Shown: positions 22,920 through 33,599 of the stretch, in pieces
Numbering within the stretch: the stretch's first letter is position 1
Layout: every line of letters begins with the position of its first letter
Assembly: GCA_013350335.1 (NCBI GenBank)
Contig: CM023537.1
Location: forward strand, 13,706,884-13,770,883
Length of the DNA stretch: 64,000 nt
Direction: 5' to 3'
From: Chimonanthus salicifolius
Taxonomy: Eukaryota > Streptophyta > Magnoliopsida > Laurales > Calycanthaceae
Made by a program: the position numbers and the translations under genes
The notes under the pieces: model-generated
Database searches by the model: none
Told to the model about the DNA's origin: nothing
The model's input: the letters and a program-made list of their open reading frames with translations, nothing else

Positions 22920-24097
22920 TATGGTCGGATAGATATCCTCAAAAGCAGAGGAATGCATCTTCAATCTCTAGATATATACTATAGTGAAGCAGCAATCGTT
23001 AACTTTTGAAAATGAGTTTTACGTTAAGAATGTTATTAAGTCATAGTTTTCTAACATGTATGTGTAACAAAATTATGATTATATCTAGAGTATGACTCAC
23101 TCTGAAGGAGCCTCTTGAAATAAGATTTTTAGAATCCATTTTTCCTACCAATATCGGAATGCACCGACCCTGCATCCATATTATAAGATGTTAAGCTATA
23201 TTTAGATTAGGATATATTTAGTTTTTCTCTACTTAGCAGTTTCTTTAATTCCCTTTCTCCATATAATAAAATCCAGGTCACTCTTGAGAGTAGAGAGAGA
23301 CAAAATCACCGTTCTCAACCGATGTCACTTTTTCGGTAGAGAGAGGAGCCTTCAATCTAACGCCTTCATCCTTCCGACGAGATCAGCTTTTCGCGTCTCT
23401 CTTTCTGACGCATCTCGCCTGCATCTCCTTGTCAACCAGAGACGGACAACCCCTTTTCAGCCAGATCTCGGCTCATTCCGGCAAAACCAAAAAAAAAAAA
23501 AAACAAGAATTGGGCATTCGTCTTCTCTAGATCTGCCCTTTTCAGCCATGTTGGACCATTGTCCCTTCTCAGATATCAGATCTGAGATCTGAACCAGATC
23601 TCTTGTTCTCCAGCGTGATAGCATCTCTACATGTCTTCTGCTTTTTGGAGGATGATTAAAAAAAAAAACAGAGCACAACGGATTCTCTGCTCTAGATCCT
23701 TCTTTCAGATTTGCAACCCAACCCTCTTTCAGATTCGCAACCCATCGCTGCCAGATCGAGGAACTCACGACTCCAACTCTCAGTCGTCTCAGATACACAT
23801 CTCGCCTCTTCCAGCTCATGTCCTCATCGTCCATCTCCAGCGTTCGTTCAGGCGCCAATCATATTTGTAATTTCCTTTCTCTATATAATAAAATCCAGGT
23901 CTCTCCTTAATTCACAAGGAGACACCTATTATTTTCACAGAAGACCTTGCCAACAACACAATAGTTGATTCATTGACCAGATTCACAAGAGTCACCATGG
24001 TTTAAGGTTCAGTGACAGCAGAAGAATCGACCAGAAAGATATGTGTAAAGTGGCCTGCATGGATGCCATGGCTACAAATATGATTGAAGGTCCTCTC
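22920..24097 (-). pseudogene. SDE3-like copy D, exon 3 remnant broken by insertions
   Basis: Pieces at 22928-22978, 23065-23188 and 23940-24097 align with exon 3 and its 3' end in copies A and C (for example 'gaccagaaagatatgtgtaaagtgg' type sequence at 24035-24055). A stretch at 22980-23064 interrupts it, as does an LTR-type element at 23189-23939. Another element joins at 24098, beyond which exon similarity is lost. Exons 1 and 2 are not found upstream within the window. It is a fourth, dead array member. Confidence 0.7.
23189..23939 (+). mobile_element. Short LTR-type element inserted in copy D (751 bp)
   Basis: It begins 'tgttaagctatattt' and ends 'cctattattttcaca'. A near-perfect 5-bp duplication flanks it (TAAGA at 23184-23188, GAAGA at 23940-23944). 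'atataataaaatccaggtc' occurs near both ends (about 23263 and 23882), suggesting terminal repeats. The end resembles the LTR at 24098-24299. The interior is CT-rich without a long coding frame. It is either a solo LTR or a TRIM-like element. Confidence 0.55.
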
Positions 24098-26396
24098 TGT
24101 GAAAATAAGACGCAGATTTCAGTGTCTCTTCCTTGCAGATTAAGGGGAGAGATGATTTTATTATATAGAGTATGAAGAGTACAAATAAAGTAGGGAAATC
24201 AAATAAACATAGAAAGCTCTAAACTTGGAAAATACTAAATAAGAAATAATCTAACAATATCATAAGATAAATCTAACTATATCTTAATAGATTCTAACAC
24301 GTTCCCGCTGGCTGAAGCATGTATGGAAATAACGCGAAGTTTGGAAGTTGTCGAAATTGGAGATGAACATCGTAATTTGGCATACTGATTGACCAGAGAA
24401 GAGATTAATCTGCAGTACACTGACGAACTGCAACAATGAATTGACAACACACTGACTAATTGTGGAGATGAACTGGCATTGTACTGACTGACTGTGGAGA
24501 TGAATTGGACTGACAATACACTGACTGATTACGATTGGGCAACACACTAACTGATTGCGACTTGATAGACGGCGAAAGAACGGTCAAGTTTTTTAGGCTA
24601 CATGAATAGCAGAAATGGTATACTCGCGGGAGCATCGAAAATCATGGTCTAAGAGACTGCCAAAAGAGGAGAGAGATGGGTTTCCTTTACCGAAACATGA
24701 ACTTCTCTCTGTAGGAACATAGGTCCAAAACGGAAGCATGGTTGTTGGTCTTCTTCTTCTTTTTTTTGGTTTGGTTGAAGTCGATGATCGGTTGGATATG
24801 TGCAGAAAAACTGAAAATCGCCAGAAGAGAGAACGCCTGAGAATGCTTGCGAGGCTGTTCAAGTGGATCTGCTCTTGGAGAGGAGTGTCACGCCCCGAAC
24901 CGACCGATGGGCCCGGAACGCAACTGATTTTTTTTTTTTTTTTTAAGATAAACAGAACCACAAGCATTCTTACTGGGCCGGATCAACAGTTAGGCCCAGC
25001 GGTTACACATCAGCCCGTTAAGTGGACTCAAACATGTACCATATGCATGCCCCAAAGACAAAGCAAAAACAACACAACAATAACATCCACTTATAATATG
25101 ATCAAACAGATACCAACATTGATTAATCAATCATAACATTGTCTCAAATGGCAACATAGCCGATTACAACATTTAAACATAAATTAAATACCACATCCGG
25201 TACTTAATACAAAAACAACGGTTCCTAGAACCAACAGAAAGATCAGGGCATTCCTCTCCGAGGGAATCCCAAAACATTGCTTTAGCTCAAACGCCCTAAG
25301 CCTGAAAGAGAGGGTCCTCCTCCTCGGGTTCATCGCCTGAAAGGTGAGTGGTGTGAGCTAACTAGGCCAGTGAAGGATAATTAACAATGCAAATTAAGTA
25401 AATATAAAACAGGTTAGCAACAGTTCAATATCACATGCTTGATAGAAAAATAAGCATAATCTCAAGTAATATATCAACATCAATAATCCACTGCCATTAT
25501 CCACCGTAACGCCTGCCGACTACACTGAGACCAGTATTAAGTCCCGACACGGTCAAAATACATCCTTGCAAGTACATCTCCGGCTCTTAAACTTAGCCGA
25601 TACTGACACCCTCAAGTCAGCAACTGACGACAGCATGGTCCGCCCATGGTCCAGTAGACATAAACCATCTCTCATATGGCCGATATTGGTTCAATAGCCC
25701 AGGTACGTGGAAGTAGTCTTACATACACATACGGTCAACACCGTAATATCAAATCATCACAGCACTCTTACCATAGTGCATCATGTATAAGCACATGAGT
25801 GGGTTCATCAAAATCGAAACCACTCATTGCTCAAAATAACACCTGTTTACAAAATCTGCAGAGTTAAGTTCCCTCACCGTGATCGTGTGGTTTCGCGGTC
25901 TCTGTCAAACAACATACAAGTGCACAATCAATATACATATCAGACACATACATATACGTAGTATTTGAAAATCACACGTTTTCCCACAAAATATCCAGGG
26001 TTAATGGAAATGAGTCTCCTACTTGGTTTCTAGCCTTTTTAAATCATCCACAAGATAATAATATAATAATAAAAAGGGGCTCAGTCCAAACTCATATTGT
26101 CTTCTGGGCATTGACCAGATTGACTTATTGAGTGAGGTCTAGATCCTCGGGTCACTTCTCGGTTGTCTTCTGGATAGGACCAGAGCTGATATTTTGAGTA
26201 GGCCTCGAGGTCACCCAGTGCCCGACTATAGTGCCGACCTGAAAGTGAATCACTCAGTTCCCGACTAATGTCGGACTGAAAGCGGATACAATAATATTTA
26301 CACTATAAATAATAAGAGAAAGGGGTTAGTACCGTTTTATTTAACAAGGGGGGTATAAATCATCACATCACATAATCTAACGAAATAATAATAATT

Positions 26397-26677
26397 ATTT
26401 TTTTTTGAATAAAATAATAATATTTAATTATTTAATTATTTATTCATTTTTTTTTCTTCGGTGGGAACCACCATTTGAAATCATAAGCAACCATATTCTC
26501 AAATAAAAATATATTTTTTTTTTGGAATAAAATAATAATATTTAATTATTTAATTATTTATTCTTTTTTTTTTTCTTCGGTGGGAACCACCATTTGAAAT
26601 CATAAGCAACAATATTCTCAAATAAAAATATTTTTTTTTTGGAATAAAATAATAATATTTAATTATTTATTCATTTA

Positions 26678-26764
<87 letters not shown>

Positions 26765-26835
26765 TCCAATGGGAACCAACCTTTTAAAAGCACAGCAACA
26801 TTAATATCAAAAAATATATATTTTTTTTATTTTTT
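26397..26835. repeat. Tandem ~120-bp units plus (ATT)n/(AT)n inside solo LTR 1
   Basis: Three units share 'aataaaataataatatttaatt', 'gtgggaaccaccatttgaaatc' and 'ctcaaataaaaatat'. The third unit is expanded by an (ATT)n run at about 26680-26712 followed by (AT)n to 26761. The sister LTR at 28872 has only one to two units here. Confidence 0.8.
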
Positions 26836-26870
26836 TATTTTTTTTTCATTTTTTTTTTCTTCTTCTTCCC

Positions 26871-26899
26871 CGTTCACTGTCTGTTGCAGACAGTGAACG
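26871..26899. repeat. Perfect 13-bp hairpin in solo LTR 1, loop TTG
   Basis: Stem 'cgttcactgtctg' pairs with 'cagacagtgaacg' around a 3-base loop TTG. The same stem occurs at 30550-30578 in the sister LTR with loop CAA. Confidence 0.9.
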
Positions 26900-28871
26900 G
26901 CCGGTGAACAGTAAAGCCGAAAATGGCAAAAGGGCTATTTTCTGGACTCGGTTTTTACATCTGACCGGTCCGATGGATTCCTCCGGGAGTCCTCTTTCCA
27001 CAGGAAGAGTTTTGGAGCTTTGAAACTCAGTGAGCCATCCGATCTTAACACCGGAAGCTCACTGATACGAGGAACCCAAATATTTTCCTTAAATTTTTGA
27101 AATCATTTTTCTCACTGAAATCAGAGCCAAATTCAAAAAAAATTTATTCCAAATCGGTCGAAATTGAAAGGGGAATGCAGTGGTTACCTTTGATTGAGTT
27201 TCTGGGCTGAAATCCGGATTTTTTTCTGAAATTTCCCTCTAAGTTACAGGTTAAAAAAAGAGTAGAGGGTCGGCTGAAATCAGAGAGTAGAGAGAAAGGA
27301 GAAGAGAAGGAAATCAGTGGGAGTTAGAACCGATCGAAGGAGGCCGGTTTATATAGGTTTTTCGGCCGGGAAATCCGGCACGCGCGATGGGACGGGACGT
27401 CGGAAAATCACCGGAAAATTGGGCAAACTCCACGCTGGTGACGCTGATACAGTTTACTGCAGATTTTTCTGCAGTTTGCAAATCAGCCCTCCAATATTTT
27501 CTAAATTGCAAAAAAGGCCCTATTTTGATAAAAACCTGATTTTTAACTAAAACAATAATTTAAAAATCTCAAAAATTTAATCCAACCTTACAGATAAGTT
27601 GGGTTTTAAAAATTTTAATCACCATAAAAATTTCAGATTTTAACTCTTATTAAAAATCATTTATTTAAATAAAATTCATATTTACCCATAATTACTTAAT
27701 TAAACAAATGTAAAAATAACTAATTTGTAAATCTTATCTTGAAGTGAAATGAAATAACTAGACCATTCTTAAAATGGTCTACCATAAAATACTAATTTCA
27801 AAATTTATTTCATTTTCAAAACCCTTTAAAATAATTAATACTCCCTTTCGGGGTTTTGACGGGCGATATTTAAATATTATTTTCTGAAAATAATTTTATT
27901 TTAAAATCAAAAATGCAAATCCTTAATTAAGGAAAACATTATTCACCAATAATATTCACAAAATCACACAATTTATAAAAATATACACAAGAAGTGGTAA
28001 ATTACCAAAATGCCCTTCCAGCTCGACGAGCTGAATCACTGAGTTTTCGGGCTCAGATCGGGCCAAACTTGGGCTTTCCTCGAAGCCCTAACCAAAAACC
28101 TCAAGATCAACCGGTTAAACATGATTAACGAGCTAAAACTCGCCTAATCTGGGGCAGGGTATTACAAGGAGTGTGGTGGGAGGTAGAGAAAGCAACCCGA
28201 GATCTGGGCGGAAAAGGATCAGTGGCTATCGATGATATAGAACCAGCGAAGAAGAAGACGGCGCTTGAAACAGTGGACAGAGATCAGAGGGACGTTGGAT
28301 CGTCAAGGATGCAGCTCTCCAGTTCTAAGAAGCAGAGGGTTTTTTTTTTTGGAGATGGAAGACCGAATCAGAGAAACGAAGGGAGGGAAACAAAGCATAC
28401 GATTTTTGTTTTTTTTTTTTACTGGAAGCATACGGAAGCAAAGAGAATGAACGATGTTTTTTTTTTGTTTGCATGGAGAAGACAAAGAATCAGATGACGT
28501 AGGTTTCCTCCCTCTGCCGAAATATTGACATCGGCAGAGGGAGAGAGGAAAGGGCTTTCAAGACGGCATTCTCAGCGGGAGTGGGGAAAAAAAATTGGAT
28601 GTGAAAATAAGACATAGTGTCTCTTTCTTGTAAATTACAGAGAGAGATGATTTTATTATATAAAAAATAAGAATACAAATAAAGCAGGAAAATTAAATAA
28701 ACATAGAAAGCTCTAAACTTGAAAAATACTTAATAAAAAATAATCTAACAATATCATAGGATAAATCAAATTATATCTTAATAGATTCTATTATATTTTA
28801 TTTTTATTTTAAATTTACATGTGGAAAACTCAGACATAGTCTTACTAAAAGACTCCATGGGTGAACCCATT

Positions 28872-31816
28872 TGTCATGCCCCGACCCGACCGATGGGCCC
28901 GGAACGTGACTGATTTTTTTTTTTTTTTAAGATAAACAGAACCACAAGCATTCTTACTGGGCCGGATCAACAGTTAGGCCCAGCGGTTACACATCAGCCC
29001 GTTAAGTGGACTCAAACATGTACCATATGCCTGCCCCATAGACAAAGCAAAAACAACACATAGTGTAAGCAAGATCAACCATTAATTCATCATTACAAAC
29101 ATTGATTAATCATTCAAAACATTGTCTCATAAGGCAACATAGCCTATTACAACATTTAAACATAAATTAAGTACCACATCCGGTACTTAATTAAAAGACA
29201 ACGGTTCCAAGAACCAACAGAAAAGATCAGGGCATTCCTCTCCGAGGGAATCCCAAAACACTACTTTAGCTCAAACGCCCTAAGCCTGAAAGAGAGGGTC
29301 TTCCTCTTCGGGTTCATAGCCTGAAGGTGAGTGGTGTGAGCTAACTAGCCCAGTGAAGGATAATTAACAATGCACATTAAGTAAATAGTAAAACAGGTTA
29401 ACAACAGTTCAATATCACATGCTTGATAACAGTAAGCATAATCTCAAATAAGATAATAACATCATCACACTATCAATCACTGCCATTATCCACCGTAACG
29501 CCTGCCGACTACACTGAGACTAGTATTAAGTCCCGACACGGTCAAAATACATCCTTGCAAGTACATCTCCGGCTCTTAAACTTAGCCGATACTGACACCC
29601 TCAAGTCAGCAACTGACGACAGCATGGTCCGCCCATGGTCCAGTAGACATAAACCATCTCTCATATGGCCGATATTGGTTCAATAGCCCAGGTACGTGGA
29701 AGTAGTCTTACATACACATACGGTCAACACCGTAATATCAAATCATCACAGCACTCTTACCATAGTGCATCATGTATAAGCACATGAGTGGGTTCATCAA
29801 AATCGAAACCACTCATTGCTCAATATAACACCTGTTTACAAAATCTGCAGAGTTAAGTTCCCTCACCGTGATCGTGTGGTTTCGCGGTCTCTGTCAAACA
29901 ACATACAAGTGCACAATCAATATACATATCAGATACGTACATATACGTAGTATTTGGAAATCACACGTTTTCCCACAAAATATCCAGGGTTAATGGAAAT
30001 GAGTCTCCTACTTGGTTTCTAGCCTTTTTAAATCATCCACAAGATAATAATATAATAATAAAAAGGGGCTCAGTCCAAACTCATATTGTCTTCTGGGCAT
30101 TGACCAGATCGACTTATTGAGTGAGGTCTAGATCCTCGGGTCACTTCTCGGTTGTCTTCTGGATAGGACCAGAGCTGACATTTTGAGTAGGCATCGAGGT
30201 CACCCAGTGCCCGACTATAGTGCCGGCCTGAAAGTGAATCACTCAGTTCTCGACTAATGTCGGACTGAAAGCGGATACAATAATATTTACACTATAAATA
30301 ATAAGAGAAAGGGGTTAGTACAGTTTTATTTAACAAGGGGGGTATAAATCATCACATCACATAATCTAACGAAATAATAAATTTTTTTTTTTTAATAAAA
30401 TAATAATATTTAATTATTTAATTATTTATTCATTTTTTTTTTTCGATGGGAACCAACATTTAAAAATATGAGCAACCATAATATCAAATAAAAATAAATT
30501 TTTTATTTTATAAAATAATAATATTATTTTTTTTTCTCTTCTTCTTCCCCGTTCACTGTCTGCAACAGACAGTGAACGGCGGCCGTGAATAGTAAACTCG
30601 AAAATGGCAAAAGGGCTATTTTCTGGACTCGGTTTTTATATCTGACCGGTCCGATGGATTCCTCCGGGAGTCCTCTTTCCATAGGGAGAGGTTTGGAGCT
30701 TTGAAACTCAGTGAGCCATCCGATATTAACACCGGAAGCTCACTGATACGAGGAACCCTAAAATTTTCCCTAAATTTTGAAATCGTTTTTCTCAATGAAA
30801 ACAGAACCAAATCCAAAAAAATTTTATTCCAAATCGGTCGAAATTGAAAGGGGAATGCAGTGGTTACCTTGGATTGAGTTTCTGGGCTGAAATCCGGATT
30901 TTTGAAATTTTTTTCCTCTAAGGTACTGTTACAAAAAAGAGGGTCGGCTGGCTGGGTTTTTGCAAGAGAGAGAAGGGAGAAGGGAGAAGAAAAGTTGGGA
31001 GTTAAAACCGAAAATTGAGCCGGAATTTATAGGTTTTTCGGCCGGGAAATCCGGCGCACGCGCGATGGGACGGGACGACAGCGAATTGCCGGAAAATCGG
31101 GCAGCAGAGCACGCCGCACGCGGCTGATGGTGCTACAGCAAGTTTTCTGCTGTTTGCAAATCAGCCCTTCAATATTCTTCAAATTGCAGAAAAGTCCTAG
31201 TTTTAATAAAAACCTGATTTTTAACTAAAATAATAATTTAAAAAGCTCAAAAATTTAATCCAACCTTACAGATAGGTTGGGTTTTAAAAATCTTAATCAC
31301 CATAAAAATTTCAGTTTTTAACTCTTATTAAAAACCATAAATTTACACTATTTACTTAAATAAAGAATTGTTAAAATAAACAATTTAGAAACATCATTTT
31401 GAGATGAAATGAAATATCTAGACCATTTCTACCATAAAATACAAATTTCAAATTTTATTTCATTTTCAAAACCCTTTAAAATAATTAATACTCCCTTTCG
31501 GGGTTTTGACGGGCGATATTTAAATATCATTTTCTGAAAATAATTTTATTTTAAAATCAGAAATGTAAATCCTTCATTAAGGAAAACATTATTCACCAAT
31601 AATATTCACAAAATCACATAATTTATAAAAATATACACAACAAGTGGTAAATTACCAAAATGCCCCTCCAGCTCGACGAGCTAAATCACTGAGTTTTCGG
31701 GCTCAGATCGGGCCAAACTTGGGCTTTCCTCGAAGCCCTAACCAAAATCCTCTAGATTAACCGGTTAAACAAGATTAACAAGCTAAAACTCGCCTAATCT
31801 GGAGCAGGGTATTACA
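28872..31816 (-). mobile_element. Solo LTR of about 2.9 kb, same family as 24886-28166
   Basis: It starts 'tgtcatgccccgacc', ends 'gcagggtattaca' and has the perfect target duplication CCATT (28867-28871, 31817-31821). It is highly similar to the first copy along its length, with a TATA-like 'cctataaattcc' on the minus strand near 31030. It is inserted inside a SINE remnant. Confidence 0.88.
30550..30578. repeat. Perfect 13-bp hairpin in solo LTR 2, loop CAA
   Basis: The stem is identical to that at 26871-26899, but the loop is CAA, the reverse complement of TTG in the sister copy. Confidence 0.9.
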
Positions 31817-32650
31817 CCATTACTCTACCAAGATTAAACTATGGAGATTAAAACTCACAATCTCTCACTTTTTAAGATGAGAGGCAATCAGTTAAACTAG
31901 TCGGTTTATCAAAACCCTTCTCCATTACTAAAATATAGGTAGTGGTGGGGGCAGTAGGTCTCTTTGGCCAAGCCCTCTACTGGTTGTAAAAAATATCATA
32001 AAGAGAACCATTTACTAAGAACCACTATTTGTTCAATCCTAAGTCTAGCGGAACCATTAAGACAGACTTGGTGATTAATAGTATATAGTTTTTTTATGGA
32101 GTTGACATTCAACAACTTGAGAAAAGTTGAAATATTCTTTTTTTTTTATGCGGGCCGATTTTCTGAATATAGACTGTTGGTAGAATTTATAAAAAATATA
32201 TATTGATAGGAGAATTACAAAAAATGTCTCCCGAGTCCCATCAATTATCATAAATTTTAAGATAAGTTATGAAAATTAGATAACTTATAACTATTAGAGT
32301 TTCAAAGCTCAAAATTATAAAGTTTAAATGATAAGACGAGAAGAACTTTTGTCTATCATTAAATTATATATATATATGATTTGAAGTTGAAGTTGAGTTT
32401 TGCCTATGACAACAAGAAACTTTTACCCAGCATTTTTGTAGTTCTTTTGTCTCTTATGCTAACACTCATTTCAAAGTTTTGATTGTTTGATTTTAAATTT
32501 TAGGCAGCTTAATATTAAAATACTAACTTAAAAACAATATAACTTAAATTAATATTTTAAATCATTAACTGGTTTTAAAATCCTTAGTTCCTTGCAGCAA
32601 ACAATTCTTTCTATATTTGAGACATACAAATGGCAAAACCTAAAAACATA

Positions 32651-32722
32651 CGCCGTTGCCGGGGATCGAACCCGGGTCACCCGCGTGACAGGCGGGAATA
32701 CTCACCACTATACTACAACGAC
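32651..32722 (-). tRNA. trnD-GUC: tRNA-Asp (anticodon GTC)
   Basis: The 72-nt gene folds as a full cloverleaf. Acceptor arm GTCGTTG pairs with CAACGGC, followed by discriminator G. The anticodon loop is CTGTCAC, with the anticodon at 32687-32689 on the plus strand. The T arm reads CCGGGTTCGATCCCCGG, matching plant nuclear tRNA-Asp. There is no intron. Internal A and B boxes are intact, an oligo-T terminator follows within about 10 nt on the minus strand, and CAA motifs lie just upstream, as usual for plant Pol III genes. It is predicted to be functional. Confidence 0.97.
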
Positions 32723-32729
32723 AAGTTGT

Positions 32730-33330
32730 TGAAATTGGGTACATTAAATATATAAATATAATTTTATGTAAGTTAAAAAAAAATTTAGGCCACCCGCGTG
32801 ACATTAAAGTTCATAGAAGTTGTGTGTTTCTTTATTTATATTTGATTTAAATTAAAAAATATTAATATTTTCTTAACATTAAGGACCCATAAGCAGTTTT
32901 GTTTGGTTGTGGGTCCAATCAAAAGGATCCATTTCGCCCAGATATGGTCGTATGGATAATGGATCAACGCCTAACAACTTGGGTTCTCTTCCAGTCCACG
33001 ATGGACCTGATCATTGACATCCCCAGCCCTGGTCCTTGCTTTTGCAAATAAATTCTAAGATCTGGTTTTTTCAGAACTAGTGGTAAAGATAATAAAGAAG
33101 TCAACCAATTTTCTGATTAAGTGGTCCATCAAGGCCCAGCTCATTTCCAGCCTTGTCACGTTAGGTGAGGAAGTCCCCAATATAAAGGCTTCAAAATTTG
33201 AGCCCTTTCTGGGCCCAGTATTGTGCAGAGCTGAAACCGGCACGTCAAAGCCGATAAATCCATTCAAAATGTTATATCAGTTTGTTCACGACCTTTTCTT
33301 GGAGGGGTGAGGATTTTCCCATTTCAAAAC
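32730..33330. other. Non-coding stretch downstream of the tRNA region
   Basis: The segment contains a 13-base echo of the tRNA-Asp ('cacccgcgtgaca' near 32794) and a GC-richer patch at 32890-33300. Overlapping frames on both strands there (about 75 residues each) match nothing I recognise. No gene is called. Confidence 0.4.
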
Positions 33331-33345
33331 ACTTGAATATGAACT

Positions 33346-33561
33346 CAGAGAGGGTTGGCGGTCAAAAAACTTTTCTCATAAATGGAGGTCTTGAGTTCAA
33401 TTCACACTCAAACTTCTTTGGGCCATTCTCCATATGGTTACTATTCATCGCTTGAACCCAGTATATGTGTGCAGAGAGGTGTGCACATGCTCTCAAACAT
33501 TAGTCGGATAAAATTCCCTACGGGTGAGACACCTGAACACCTTTAGTCATAAAAAAAAAAT
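33346..33561 (+). mobile_element. tRNA-derived SINE, family 1
   Basis: A B-box-like 'gagttcaattcacactc' lies near 33392. Shared body motifs are 'gggccattctcc', 'cccagtatatgtgtgc', 'attagtcgg' and 'gtgagacacctgaacacc', ending in an A tract. The probable target duplication is 'acttgaatatgaact' (33331-33345) against 'acttggatctgact' (33562-33575). It is the same family as 56758-56943. Confidence 0.75.
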
Positions 33562-33599
33562 ACTTGGATCTGACTTAGAATTGGAACTGATACACATAG

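Larger units (their letters stand above)
24886..28166 (-). mobile_element. Solo LTR of about 3.3 kb, probably Ty3/Gypsy family
   Basis: Ends are TG...CA ('tgtcacgccccga' and 'gggtattaca' on the plus strand). The target duplication AGGAG is perfect (24881-24885 and 28167-28171). A TATA box with a CT-rich downstream stretch reads on the minus strand near 27345, so the LTR is likely oriented minus ('tgtaatacc' start). No coding frame is present. A second copy lies at 28872-31816. The length difference is mainly repeat expansion at 26397-26835. Confidence 0.88.
24098..28793 (-). mobile_element. TRIM-like LTR element, minus orientation, carrying a nested solo LTR
   Basis: Two direct repeats of about 200 bp lie at 24098-24299 and 28600-28793. 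On the minus strand the better one starts 'tgttagaatctattaag' and ends 'tcttattttcaca'. A purine-rich 'agcgggaacg' precedes it. Removing the nested solo LTR (24886-28166) leaves about 1.0 kb of non-coding interior, including short tandem repeats of 'cactgactgattgtggagatg' type at 24410-24560. No clear outer target duplication is seen. The distal LTR is more degenerate. Confidence 0.55.
28794..31925 (-). mobile_element. SINE family 2 remnant split by solo LTR 2
   Basis: When 28872-31816 and one CCATT are removed, 28800-28871 joins 31822-31925. Read on the minus strand it gives 'agtttaactgattgcctctc', then 'gtgagttttaatctcc', then 'gggttcacccatgg', then 'ccacatgtaaatt', the order seen in the SINE at 41986-42138. 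The SINE was there before the LTR. Confidence 0.55.

Noticed and set aside
24738..25136. 132-residue plus-strand frame with a poly-Phe run
   Set aside because: It crosses the border of the solo LTR at 24886 and the run is an oligo-T tract.
25000..31800. Interpretation of the two ~3-kb repeats as a tandem gene or segmental duplication
   Set aside because: Each copy has TG/CA ends and its own perfect 5-bp target duplication (AGGAG, CCATT), which shows two separate LTR insertions.
33055..33310. Two overlapping opposed frames of about 75 residues
   Set aside because: No recognisable domain, no splice context and no homology that I can name; probably a chance GC-richer patch.
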